Assembly: GCA_035610365.1 (NCBI GenBank)
Contig: CM069432.1
Span: forward strand, 173,288,035-173,352,034
Source of the DNA: Aquatica leii
Taxonomy: Eukaryota > Arthropoda > Insecta > Coleoptera > Lampyridae
DNA: 64,000 nucleotides
Reading direction: 5' to 3'
Shown: piece by piece, positions 42,497-54,929 of the stretch
How the letters are laid out: each line of letters opens with the position of its first letter
Position numbering within the stretch: the stretch's first letter is position 1
Made by a program: the position numbers and the translations under genes
The notes under the pieces: generated by a model
What the model saw: the letters and a program-made list of their open reading frames with translations, nothing else
Database searches by the model: none
What the model was told of the DNA's origin: nothing

Positions 42497-44372
42497 CCAA
42501 TGGAACTAGATTCAGGAGCACCGTGCAGCATAATTAGGAAAGATAACTTATTCTTTATGAAACCCAATTGTAAACTACTAAAAACGGAGAGGTCGTTTTT
42601 TGATTACACAGGAAATCGTGTCAACTGCATCGGCCGACTTTTGGTCAACGCCACACTAGGGTCAACAACACACTGTGTATATCTATACATCGTCGATGGA
42701 AATTATGATACTTTTTTTGGAAGAGAATGGATAACAGAATTCATAAATGAAATCAATTTTCATAAACTTTTTGCGGCTGACGAACAAATTTGCTCATTAA
42801 CAATTACTTCTCCCAATTTGTTACCAAACCAACAAAGCCAGCTCGACATCATTCTGACTCGTCATAAAGACATCTTTAGTAACATAGCCGGCAAGCTCAC
42901 AGGACCACCAGCTGAAGTACACTTCAAATCCGATGCGACTCCAGTGTTCTCACGTGCACGCGAAGTACCTTTAGCGTTGCGTGAAGCGTATGCAAAAGAA
43001 ATAGATGCCAAAATTAATTCAGGATTCTACGAACGTGTGGAACATTTAGAATGGGCATCAACTACACACGTCGTCACGAAGAAGAATGGAGGACTACGTA
43101 TTACCGGAAATTACAAACCAACACTGAATCCACGAATAGTTATCGATGAACATCCCATACCAAGAGCCGAACACCTGTTCAACCAAATGAAAGGGGCCAA
43201 GTTCTTTTGTCACCTGGACATTACTGACGCTTACACACATTTGACTGTAAATGAAGAGTTTAGTCATGCCTTAACGCTCAACACACCAACACATGGATTG
43301 GTTCGTCCTACTCGCGCAGTATATGGTGCCGCAAACATCTCCGCAATTTGGCAGCGTCGAATGGAGACTGTTCTTCAGGATTTACCAAACGTTATTAACT
43401 TCTTTGATGATGTTCTTCTTTTTGCTGACAGTTTTGAGAATCTAATGCCTACGTTAGAAGCTACACTAAGGCGTATGGAACAACATGGTCTTAAACTGAA
43501 TCGCAACAAATGTATTTTCGCCGCACCTTCTGTGGAATTTTTGGGTCATAAAATAGACAGCCAAGGTGTACACAAATCCGACAAACATGTGGAAGCGATT
43601 CGTGATGCTCCTAAACCTTCTTCACCAGAACAACTCCAATTGTTCTTAGGCAAAGCTACATATTACAGCTCGTTTATTCCGGACCTATCTACTCTGAATC
43701 GTCCGTTACGCGACATGCTACGTACCGAACCATTCGCATGGACACAAGAAGCCGATATAGCATACGCCAACATTAAAAACATTCTCATTTCACCACAAAT
43801 ACTGATGACATATGATCCATCATTACCGCTATTGCTCGCAACTCTCGCTATCGTTTGGGCGGTACAAAATTTTTTTCATTATTTGTACGCACGTCATTTC
43901 ACGTTGATAACCGATCACAAACCACTGACGCAAATCCTGCATCCAGAGAAGTCACTGCCAACTCTCTGCATTAGTCGCATGGCGAACTACGCCGATTATC
44001 TGGCACACTTCAACTTCGATGTTATTTTCAAGTCTACTAAAGAAAATGCAAATGCCGACTACTGTTCTCGATTACCATCATCAACAAATAGTGACGTTGT
44101 TAACAATCTTTCTCTACACGAAGGAAGAAAAATAAGGGAATACGATGATTTCGATAATTTTACAATGTACCAGATCAAGCAACTTCCTGTTCGTGCCGAA
44201 AATATAGCCAAAGAGACACGAAAGGATTCTCATTTAGGCAAGATTGTTCAGCTGTTAGAGACAGGACAAAACCTAACACGTTATGGGTATAAATCGCCGG
44301 AAGCTAATTACACTTTAGCAGCGAATTGCTTATTATTTGAACACCGCGTGGTCGTACCACCAAAGCATCTTA
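42497..44372 (+). pseudogene. pol: Pol: protease, reverse transcriptase, truncated RNase H
   Basis: This continues the gag frame after the nested element. The aspartic protease shows MELDSGAPCSII at the very start. The reverse transcriptase has NGGLRITGNYKPTLN, HLDITDAYTHL and the catalytic FFDDVLLF (near residue 302 of the frame from 42500). The RNase H region jumps from LPLLLAT to LAIVWAVQNF near 43840. The segment that should hold its first catalytic residues is deleted. The later ITDHKPL block is present. Near 44372 the frame shifts by one base before the integrase zinc domain; the frame itself stays open to 44488. The coding capacity is therefore broken by one deletion and one frameshift besides the insertion. 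Confidence 0.9.
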
Positions 44373-45323
44373 AACGATTTGCATGCAGCCCATGTAGGGA
44401 TTGTGAAAATGAAAGGTATGGCACGCTCATTTGTGTTTTGGAGAGGAATCGATGCCGATATCGAACGTATTGCCAAATCGTGTCCTGAATGTGCAAAACA
44501 TGGACATATTCCACCTAAATTCCGAGATCACCATTGGGAATATCCGAAAAGGCCCTGGCAACGCATTCACATTGACTACGCCGGGCCGGTCGCAGGATCA
44601 ATGTTACTGATTGTCGTAGATGCCTACAGCAAATGGCTGGAAGTCAAATGCACCAACTCAACAACAACCGCAGCAACAATTGCAGTTTTGGATGAATTGT
44701 TTGCCACGTATGGTACTCCAGTTACTATTGTTTCGGATAACGGTCCACAATTTACAGCCGCTGAGTTCAAGACGTTTTTGCAAGCAAGTGGTGTGAAATA
44801 CCATAAACTAACTGCTCCATACTATCCTTCAACTAATGGCCAGGCAGAACGTTACGTACAATCAGTTAAAGATTCTTTAAAAGCGATGTCTACGACACCA
44901 GAGCCGTTACGGAAGAACTTAAACGAGTTTCTACGCCAATACAAGAAAGCTCCACATTGTACAACTGGTCAACCACCAACAATGCTATTCTTAGGAAGAA
45001 ATATTCGAACACGTTTAGATTTGCTTAAACCCGATTATCTTCATACTAGAATAACCGAGAAACAGCAGACTAAAGTTGAAACAACATTTAGAGTCTTTCA
45101 ACCTGCTCAACCAGTTTATTTTCTTTTTGGTAATCCACGAATGGACAAATGGATTCTTGGGATCGTCGTTACTCGCTTAGGTGATCTTCATTACGAACTC
45201 GACTATAAAAATCAGCGATTCAAAAGACATGTTGACCAAGTTAAATCTTGTGAGGATTCAACACCATCACACCACCACCCGCAGGACAACCTACCGCACA
45301 AGAACTTGTTATACGACCAGTAG
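44372..45323 (+). pseudogene. Pol: integrase
   Basis: Integrase domain of the LTR element, in a frame shifted relative to the reverse transcriptase (open from 44337). The HHCC zinc domain is visible (HAAHVGI... and CPECAKHG). The catalytic triad is in HIDYAGPV (first aspartate), VSDNGPQF (second aspartate) and NGQAERYVQ (glutamate). The C-terminal part ends at 45323. All catalytic residues are kept; only the upstream frameshift separates it from the rest of pol. Confidence 0.9.
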
Positions 45324-45455
45324 CGCAACAGACAACCAATCTTCCGACCATGACATCAGTGATACCTCGTAGTACTGGACGTCTTCGACGCCCCCCACAA
45401 CCGTACTCTCCATGAGTATTTATGTGTGTGAATACACCCCTAAGGAGGGAGGAAA

Positions 45456-45619
45456 TGTTATGTATGTTACTCTAAAAAAGTAAACTCGGCAACAGTGTAA
45501 AAATAATACGAACAATGGTGGTCAACCTATGTACAAATATATATTAACATTATAATAATTCTAAATCTTATATTAAGTATGTATTAACTTTCTACAAATA
45601 AACCTAAAGAGACACAAAA
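45456..45619 (+). repeat. 3' LTR
   Basis: 164 bp, TGTTATGTATGTTACT to GACACAAAA, followed by the duplication CATAT. Confidence 0.92.
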
Positions 45620-45624
45620 CATAT

Positions 45625-48600
45625 CATCTCGGGCTACAAAGGCGCGAGCTCTTTTACATGTTAAAACATATTTTAGCAATAATATTGTAAACATATTGTA
45701 CGATATTCGAAGTGTAGAGGCGTTTCATTATTATGTCGTGCACTGTGACCTTGCGTAGAAAATCGAAATTAATAAACTAAAAATTAATAATTTGACAACT
45801 CTATGTGTATCTCAAAAACGTAAACGTAATAATTACATATTTATATATTAAATAAAAAGAAGTTTACTTATAATAATACATACACTCAAAAGCAAAGATA
45901 GGTTAGGAAAAAGGTACCGGCTAGTATTTGTAAGACGGATGATAGCAACTTTTAGACATATACAAATTCCAGAGTCACAGTTCACGAGATACTGGAAGAC
46001 GTCTAGTAATTGTTCACATGTTACTATAACCATGTGATAATTTTCTCTGTGTGGTATAATTAAGCCATGTTGATTGTCAGTATAAGTCGTAGTCGTATAG
46101 TTTCGAACATAATTATTGCGTATTCAATCCGTTCTAAAAATTAAAGTGAACAAATTAAAGTTTAGGTTTTATGTGCTACGACTAAATGCATCTTTATGTT
46201 AATAAGCGTTGTGTATCAAATTTTTTTATACACTACAAGACTAAAAAACAGCATATGAACAACGAAACACTTTGGTGCATATTTGTTATCCAAATTATTA
46301 AGGTAAGTTATAGCACTGATTATAGCAAATGGATTTTTTTCATTCCGTATTGTTTAGTTTGAATTGCGGTGTTTTACTTTTATTCTAGATTCAAACCCTA
46401 GTAGAACAAATCCATTTTTTAAATGTTTTAAATTTTCGCACAAAAATGTTTCATAATCACTATAAGAACGCGACGTACAACAAAACAAAATGGATTTGTT
46501 TAATAAATGTTTAAAAAAAATTTAGAAAGTAAAATAAAATGGTAGTTTTGAAATAAGTAAGTAAATTTTGGTTCTTGAATGGCATTTGTTGGATTTCTTA
46601 GAGAATACCGTTGAATATTATTGACTTAATTATGTTTAATTAAAACGGCGGTGGTTGTTTTACAAGTTTTTAGAAGTGGCAGCTACGGAATTTGAACCAG
46701 GGACTCTCGGTGTAATGGGAGACCTTTAGACACTACACCACGGCGGATAGCTTGTAAATTATGCTTAGTTAAAGTATCACGTTCGTACGTTTCGTAAATT
46801 TCAATAAGCATAAAATCCTTTTTATACAAAACAAATATTACATTTTTTTAACTTGACCAACATTATAGAAAACTTGTAAAGTTGTCTAAAAATTTTACGA
46901 CAAAGATTTTAAACGTAATGACAATGCACAAATATCTCAGCTGTTTACAACAAATTTTATTACCTGCATAAATTTAAAAATGCACTACCCTGTATATTGG
47001 TTAAATTAAAATTAGATTTCTGTTTTGACGACCTCTGCCGAGTTTTCTTCGTACTTCATTGTCTGTCAAGATGTTAAACCGGCAACTACTTAAAATGACT
47101 TGTGATGTTTAAAAAATTAAAATTTTCTAACATGGACGTTAATGGAAATGAAATTATAATTTCATTACACATTTATAGTAGTTTATTCATCACAGGGTAA
47201 GCTTTTCATATCCGTTTTTAAAATTCTTTGGCAATTTCCTTCTTAATTTGATAGCACGTCTCGCAACGTTTCTGGCTGTATGTTTCGATGCATTATCGGT
47301 CGATGAGAGGTTAATATAGACAAATACCTTCATGGGACGAGTATAACTCTGGAAGGCCTACGTTAAAACTAAAAACGAAGACAAGAACTTTTCTTCGAGA
47401 TTAAACTCAAGCAACTGCAAAACCAACTTTCACTTAATGTTTTTATGTGTACTTTCTTTCAGTAATAATCAACAATTTTGTAGATTTTTGCTTTCGTGAG
47501 TCATTGTGTTGACACGATTTGCTATTCAAATTTATTCTAGCTGACTTAACGAAGAAAACGTTTTCTTCGAGCAAATAGGTACTGGATTGCAGGTAAGTTT
47601 TATTTAATTACGGTTGTGTCAGAAAGGTCTCTCCCGAAATTTTGCTGGTTAACTTACGTAATTACAATAATTGTTTCAATACCATTGAGGTAGTTTCTTT
47701 AATTGTTTTGTGTGTGTATCGCATGCTGTGTACAAACGATATTTGTCATGTAATTTTCTTCGCTATCGACATCGTGTAAACTTATGTGCTGTGTGTTGCC
47801 AATACTTCCGACATTTATGGATTGAGAATTTCTGAGACTCGTTAATAATCTACGTTATTAAATTAAAGTTGTTATACATATTTTATCTTTCCTTTTTGGT
47901 AACATATCTTTCTTTTTGTTGGTTACACGAACGCCAGTGTAACAAGGATTACTAACCTGAAATTCGTTACAAGCTTGACCCCTGATCGAGACAGAAGTTT
48001 TACTTATAAAAGATCTAGCGCCCTTTAAGTCTTATTTATTTGAACCTAGTCTATCTCCGACTGTGTGAGTTGGCCGTGCAAAGTTCGTAAGATCTATAAA
48101 CTAAAATATTATTTATCTTGTCGTAGTTTTTCGATAAACAAAATTTGCTATGTATGCATAGATGTAACTCGAAATCAACAAGGTTTTTTTTAAAGCAAAT
48201 GAGGTAAATTTATAAGTATATGTAAGAATTATTCGTGCATAATAAGGGGCCTTCGTTAAAACCCATTTCCCACGTGATCTAAGAGTTAAGCATCAACATT
48301 ATTTTAGGTTGGTAGTGTGACCACAGCTGTTAACGTTTAGTAACATTGGTAACATTCAGTCCTGTGATGTATCGTATATGTTATAATTAACATATACATG
48401 TTATGTTAAAATAGCATCGTAAAATAACAGTATTAATAACATACAGATGTAAACCCAATGTGATGTATAATGTTTTTCAGGTAGACGGTATAGGGTACGG
48501 TATTTTACAGATGTTAAAATTAAAAAAAGCATCATCGTTCGCACAAAAGGTAGCGGTATACAAACACGATATAAGTTAGAAAGAAATAGATTTTAGGATA

Positions 48601-48996
48601 TGTTGCGTGGTATACGTTTTTATTATGACTACCATGCTGCCGCTAGATTTTGAAATTGAGGTGATTGTTGTTGGTTGGTACGTGGAAATGAAACTATATA
48701 CGCCAATATAAACTGAAGAAAGCTTTTATTTTTAATTAAGGCACACAACTTACAGTTATATAATACTACCAAGTTTACAAAAAACCCGGAAAATATGCGA
48801 ACTAATTTATAATTTAAAGGACAAATTGTGTCGACCAATCATATAGCGCGATTCGTTAAAGTACATTTAAAATCATAAGCATTTATTTATTAGTTTTGTC
48901 GACATTTTGGTTTCTATTTACGTTGTTATTTTGGTTTTTCATGTTACTTTTTGCTTTTATGTTTGAATTTTCGTCTTGATTATGAACAAATCCGTT

Positions 48997-48999
<3 letters not shown>
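45625..48999. other. Intergenic, no gene seen
   Basis: AT-rich sequence without a convincing frame. A hAT-like scrap lies at 45625-45665 and a tRNA-like relic at 46677-46747. A TATA-like TTATAAAAG occurs near 48004, followed by a moderately GC-rich stretch to 48090 that could be a promoter or a solo LTR, but I cannot define borders. Confidence 0.45.
46677..46747 (-). repeat. tRNA-like relic
   Basis: On the minus strand it begins TCCGCCGTGGTGTAGTG (A-box-like). It has a plausible anticodon-arm stem TCTC/GAGA and a B-box-like GGTTCAAATTCC. It ends GCTGCCA. The two acceptor strands do not pair and the anticodon loop is abnormal, so it is a pseudogene or SINE head and not a working tRNA. Confidence 0.4.
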
Positions 49000-49083
<84 letters not shown>

Positions 49084-49084
49084 C
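49000..49084. repeat. (AT)n microsatellite
   Basis: About 85 bp of AT with one interruption (TACAT) near 49067. It lies just past the 3' end of the BEL/Pao pol relic. Confidence 0.9.
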
Positions 49085-49165
49085 GAGTATACTCTTATAT
49101 GTTTAAAACAATAATAATTTGTTTATCAGAATTTTTTTTTCCTTCTTAAATATGTTTTTATTTTG

Positions 49166-51210
49166 TTAGTGTGCATACATACTAAACCATTGTAATATAT
49201 TGTATGGGACTGGCCCTGTTGAAACAAACAATAAACAATAAATTAATCGAGCCGCTAATAGAGCAGCGGTAAGCTCTAGTCGCGGTAACGTCATTGCCTT
49301 ATCACTACTTTCCTTTAAAGGTGCAACTCGGTTTTTCGCATAGATCAGCTCGGCATCCGCATGACAGTACATATCTTCGTACCGTATGTATGCTGCTATG
49401 TCATACGCTAATAAACTGGCGTCTGAAAATATGTGCAGTTGGCACTCACGTGTTTGTTCACCTTTAAAAACGCATCGTGGCACCGAAAATTTGTTAAAAT
49501 GTGTTAATTGACATACCCAGTTTTGCCACTCACTTGCTAGTTCAGATGGAAGTACATCATCCCATCCTAATTTTAATTTCCACATACGTTGAAACAATAT
49601 TTTAAATTTTATGCTAAATGGTCCGATCAATTCTAAAGGGTCGTACACCCGCGCTGTAGTTTGCAACAAGTTTCGGTTAGTCGCATTACGTACCGAATTC
49701 ACATAATCGATTACATTTGTTAAATCAACACTTAGCCTGTCCTCTAAATTACACCATAATAATCCTAAAACTTCATGTTGTTTTTTCGATAACCCGTCAC
49801 TTGCACTAATACCACTAATCACCTATTTACGCAGATTCATTGATGCATCGTAAAAAATGTCGGTAGAAAAGTTTATTAAATATTTCGCTTGCTCTAGATT
49901 GTTCACATTTACAACTAAGTCGTCCACATAAAATCCACGTTTCAATAATTCTACCGTTTTTGAATCCTTTTCTCCTGGTTATGAACTAAATGTTTTTTAA
50001 TAGCAACATTTAATAAAAATGGGCTACACGTAACACCAAACGTAACACGCGTCATTCGAAATGTTTAAATCTTGCTTTCACTATCGTACCATAAAAATCG
50101 ATGAGCATCTTTATCTTCATCCTCTAACAAGATTTGCAAAAAAGCCTTCTCGATGTCCGCCATTATACCTATAGTACCTAACCTAAATCTTAAAAACACT
50201 TAACAACTCCGGATTTAAATTAGGTCCTTTATCTAACACATCGTTTAGAGATTTTAGTCCTGGTCCATGCGAACTAGCATCATAAACAACTCTCAATTTG
50301 GTTGTTTCTTTCTCATCGCGATAATCCGGTCGATGCAGCATATAATACACTCGTCCATTTACTCCAATGTTATTATTGTCCACAACTTCTGCATAATTGT
50401 CGTTAATCAAAGCATTAATTGCATTATTATATTCGGCTAACTTAACACTACGTTATAATCTAAACTTAAGTTTTTCTGCGCGTACATAAGCACCAATATA
50501 GTTATTATCTTCAATAACATTTTCGTTTTTCCACGGTAATTTTACTTTATATCGTTTGCCGCACTTAGTAACTGACGATTCTAAGAAATCGTTTACGTAA
50601 TTATTCGGTTCATAATTGTCAGCACTTATACCTATTGCTTCCAAATCCCATAATTGCTGCGCTACTTGTTCTTCTTCTACAACCGATGCAGGTAAGACAG
50701 CTCGAACATTAGCTGTAACACACGTGATGTCAACAGGAACAGGACCATGCAACGTAAATCCAAACTTAGTATTTATTGCCATCAAACAGTCACTCAAACG
50801 TTTATTTTCACCCATTACCACATTCCAATAATAATCTGCTCCTATTAAAATACTAATTCCATCTTCAAGTACAGAATCTTCTGGAATAAAATCAGCAAAC
50901 TGTAGTTTTGGAAATTCCTTTAACATAACTTCGTTCGGTATTTTCAAAAGATCCATACATATATCCGGTACTTCCGCTGCTGCAATGGTTACAGGTTCAT
51001 TTCCATATTTTCCCTTTAGTTGAATTTGTACGCAATTACAAATCCTTGCCGGTGCGGGATGCTTATTTCCAAAGGCTCCGATGTGATTCGATGTTGACCA
51101 ACAACAGGCAACTGCAACTTTCTTGATAAGGATTCTTTAATAAAAGTTTGTTGACTTCCACCAACAATAACTAAACGAATTAATGTTTGTAACAAAACGT
51201 TTTTATGCAT
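49166..51210 (-). pseudogene. BEL/Pao retrotransposon pol relic
   Basis: Leftward fragments in order: 51210-51016 and 50956-50453 (aspartic protease of the Pao type, with GGSQQTFIKESL and GISILIGADYYW), 50410-50183 (start of reverse transcriptase, TTKLRVVYDAS, GPNLNPELL), 50180-49850 (MADIEKAFLQI and the catalytic YVDDLV) and 49822-49166 (ARVYDPLELIGPFSIKFK and an RNase H-like part with HIFSDAS). In the protease the residue before GGSQ, expected to be the catalytic aspartate, is valine. Several stops and frameshifts separate the pieces, and no integrase follows. Confidence 0.88.
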
Positions 51211-52420
51211 ATTTGTGATTAAGCTGTATACAGAGGTCGAAGTACTTGGGTTCGAGCAAAGAGTATATAATATAGAAAGAGATTCAATGTACGTGTTAAA
51301 TAACGTGTATTCTAAAGTTAGTCGACCGCTTTAAAGCGCTAGTATCGGCCATCTGGTATTCGACTAACCAAACTAATTCACTTTAGACTCAAACTATTTT
51401 CGAACGAATACTGTCAATGTGTTCCTTACAGTGTTGTCACATAATTACTTCTAAAACTACCTGGAATCGTTTTATGATGTTTTACAATTTGTCTTTGTTA
51501 TTTTTAAGATTTATGGCATGTCATCTTTGTTGAAGCAAACAGTATATTACACAAGTATTATGAGTTATTACAAATTAATATACATTTAATTATACTAAAG
51601 TTTGTTTAATTGAATAATGATGCAAACATATCCTCTTTTTGTTTTATTGTAACAATTACATTTAAAAGTTTATTTGTATAATTATTAAAAAAAAATAATA
51701 ATAATTTTGCTGTATAATAATTCCAAGTACCGTGTTTAGGTGTTAGCAAAAATCAGTTTTATTTGAGTAATTAAATACTGTTTCAATTTTTATGAATAAT
51801 CAATTGTTTTGTATAATGAAATTTACGTTGTCACAACACGTTCATTTCTCCCCATACAATTGATGGTTATATTGTACATTTTTCAACGACAGGTTCCCTT
51901 AATCCGCCCGAGGAAAAGTAAAATTACCACTTTTTTGCATTCTGGGATAACTGTCTTAACTTCGTATGGCTCAGTTATGTACAGGAAACGGACACCTAAC
52001 TCTTCCAAAAACTTTATAATGCAGTGGAAACGATGCTCCCGATGAAAGAAAATGTGTTTTATTAATGGATGAAATGCGAGTATTAAACGAAGTGTCGACT
52101 ACAATTCTACACAGGATTTAATTGAGGGTTTTGAGGACTTAGGTCATTTTGGACGCGAAAATAAATGTATTTGTATCCTGGTGTTTTTTTGCATATTATT
52201 GTGCAATATTTTAATTCAAATTTAAAATAACTGTTTATATACTTTTAGTATTATTAGTTTTCAATTAAAAATAACAATCTATAATTATTTATTGGTTAGT
52301 ACTTAATTAACTACATAATTATTTTCATTAAATAAATACTAAAAATTTTTGCATTTAACAGTACGCATATAATTTGTTGCATTGTATACAAAAGGTACAA
52401 GTTCAATTAATGAATTTTGA
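51211..52420. other. Intergenic, small inverted repeat
   Basis: No gene is recognised. At 51311-51387, TCTAAA and GTTAGTCGA at the left pair with TCGACTAAC and TTTAGA at the right. This may be part of a foldback element. The short plus-strand frame at 51809-52045 has no recognisable match. Confidence 0.4.
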
Positions 52421-52424
52421 TATA

Positions 52425-52641
52425 ACCGGTAAAATTTTGGATTAGCCCTTTATTTCACTAAGCCGTTTCTATTTCTTTCTAACCTGTACAATTTACAAAG
52501 TAATTTTTTTACCTGAGTTTCTAATAATTCAGGTAAAAAATGTATGTTCCTACTTTATTTCTTGTAAATTGTACATGTCAGAAAGAAATGGAAACGGAAT
52601 AAAGCGCTAATCTAAAACTGAAAAAGTTAAATTTTACCGAC
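52425..52641. mobile_element. Foldback MITE
   Basis: Core arms of 36 nt (52463-52498 and 52562-52597) pair with three mismatches. Outer parts CCGGTAAAAT and ATTTTACCG also pair. The loop holds a second small hairpin (CCTGA/TCAGG). TATA flanks both sides, consistent with a TA-type target duplication. Confidence 0.7.
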
Positions 52642-52649
52642 TATAATTA

Positions 52650-54037
52650 ATAAATAAACATTAGTATGTAATTTATAGAATTATTTGGTAGTGGTTAAAA
52701 ATGTTACCTACGATAAATGCATGGTCAAAAATACTTTCATAATAGCCACCAGGTATTAAACCTAAACGAAAAATTCATTGTCGAGGTAATGTAAACTTGT
52801 AATTTTAAGTTTGTCAACACTGCGATTTATCCTTTGTATCTATACTGTCAGTTGTCTCTTTTCCATAAACTAAAGACCGTAATAAATTTTAATATTGCTA
52901 TATAGGCAACACACTTTTCATAGACACGTTATAATGCATTTGGTTGTTTCTCTTCCTATATTATATACTCTTTGGTTCGACCATTGTTTTATATAGGATA
53001 GTTACGCAACTCCAATGTAAAAAATTCAGTCAACTGGAATATAGGCAACTCATTAAACATTTTATTATTAACACTCGAGAAGTAGCGACCTCTGGCAAAA
53101 TTAACAATCATTTTAAAAAAAGATACAGTTACCTACAAGTTTTCTATTTATGTTTGTAACTCAGTTTATTTGAAAAATATGATGCACGTATTTATCTCCA
53201 CCAGTTGCAACATGAGACATGTTTTGAAAAGATATGGATTAAAATTTAGATAAAAAAATGTATTTATACCAGATATTCTAAGAATTCTTGGTATTTTTTC
53301 AATGTAATTTAGTTTGGTCGTAATGTCGTGTAATGTACGATTATATTATGTCAACACTATCCGATTGTGTTTGTCGGATTACGTTTACGTGTAACCGAAC
53401 CGGTGTAGCTAGTGATACGCACAGTAGCTCTAGCTTCCAAACATGATTAATAGGTTTAACCTCCTTGGTTTTTACCTAAGGTTTTTACCAAGTTTTAACT
53501 ATAGTATTTAATACAAAATAATTTTAGCTTTAAAAATTGTGAAATTAAAATTTTGTAAATATTACTAATGCGATGCAGCATTATTAAAAAACTGCCGATA
53601 AAGACACCTTCAATTTATTCATTTAACAGTATCTATAGAATAAATATTGTACTAAAATACAGGGGCGGCTTCGTCATTAGGGCATTTCATCAATGACCTT
53701 ACTGACCCCAAAAAAAAAACTAAAAATCGTATTAGTATTAACGCTGTATACAATACACAACATTTCTCCATGACCTCCAGGCCACTGCTAGTTTTCGAGT
53801 GAGGAGCTTGAATTAAAGATTTAAACGTTACATATTTGCAATTGTAAATTAATAAAACGGTTTTTAGTATTTTTTGGAAAGTCATTGTTTGTCTTGCAAA
53901 CAACGTTTTTTTCAATAAAAACCCGTTTTTATTCAGAAAAGAAAACACTTGCGATTTTTTTCTACCGCTAGAGCGTTGTATAAAATTACTATAAACGAAA
54001 TTGGTATTAGAATTTTTTGTTACATTAACAAGCATAA
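52650..54037. other. Intergenic, no gene seen
   Basis: AT-rich sequence. Short frames at 52944-53159 and 53652-54035 (minus) have no recognisable features. A local stretch near 53454-53492 repeats AAGGTTTTTACC-like words. Confidence 0.4.
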
Positions 54038-54520
54038 GGGTGTGATTGTGAGAACACTGGTCGATGTTTAGGTTGCGATCGCCGCGCCGTTTAGGTCGCA
54101 GTTTACATCAATGTTCATTGTTGGGATGTAATTCAGCTACAGAAGAAAGAATTAAAATACATGTTAAATTTTACATCGCGATTAAAAACAAATATGTTTT
54201 TGAAAGTAATACCGGTAATATTATTTAAAAAAATAATTTATTACATTTATGTTAAATTAAGTTTAATCCTTCAAGTTATTACCTACTAAAATAGTTGTTT
54301 TACCTGCAAATTTTAAATTTTAATTCGAATCGATAAACAAGTTAAAAACTACTGCAAAATTAAAATACATGTTCAACTTTAGCTGAATCACATCCCGCCA
54401 ATGGACATCGTTGTAAGCCGCGACCACGACCTAAACGACGATCGCGACCTAAACATGAACCTGAATTGCGACGTAAGAGGTAACCGCGCTCATCGATGTA
54501 TCTTTGGTGTGTTCACACCC
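54038..54520. mobile_element. MITE with long inverted ends
   Basis: The ends are GGGTGTGA and TCACACCC. Arms of about 110 bp (54063-54165 and 54370-54480) share ATGTTTAGGT, GCGATCG, GTTTAGGTCG and GGGATGTAATTCAGCTA-like blocks in inverted order. It has no coding capacity. No clear target duplication was found, so the superfamily is left open. Confidence 0.7.
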
Positions 54521-54929
54521 CAAGAAAGATCATTTGATTGAAAAAAATGTGCTGGCGTTAACAAAACAATTAATTTTTTTACTAACGTTGCATAACTCTT
54601 ATTTGTTATTTATTTTAGTAAACTGAGAGTTATTAGGATACTAATGGAACAATGCAAGTGAAATACATTTTAAACAAAAAAATTCACAGATATCGCAAAT
54701 CTTGCAAATATCGGAAGATGTTGAAAACAAACACAATAATACCTACGTAATATAATGAACAAGGTTTATTACAATTTTCAAAAATAAGAATGTATACTAT
54801 TAATGTATTTTGAACTATAACTATAACTTTATTTGTTGCCTTCGCTTACAAATTAGTTCGTGCTTTACATTTGTTACCTTACATTCTATATGTACATTCT
54901 ATTTACATTTCTTTTTTTTCCCCTCTATT

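Larger units (their letters stand above)
37089..45619 (+). mobile_element. Ty3-gypsy LTR retrotransposon with nested insert
   Basis: The element is 8,531 bp including a 4.1-kb insertion. It is flanked by CATAT on both sides (37084-37088 and 45620-45624). It has short LTRs of about 165 bp with few differences, a primer-binding site just after the left LTR, and a purine tract (AAGGAGGGAGGAAA, 45442-45455) just before the right LTR. Gag, protease, reverse transcriptase, RNase H and integrase lie in the Ty3-gypsy order. Without the insert, gag and pol form one continuous frame. The LTR begins TG but the border implied by the duplication ends in AAAA, not the usual CA. Confidence 0.95.

Noticed and set aside
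46677..46747. Functional tRNA gene on the minus strand
   Set aside because: A and B boxes are present, but the acceptor strands do not pair and position 33 of the loop is not T.
48000..48100. Solo LTR with TATA box
   Set aside because: TTATAAAAG and a GC-richer stretch are seen, but no terminal TG/CA pair or target duplication could be located.
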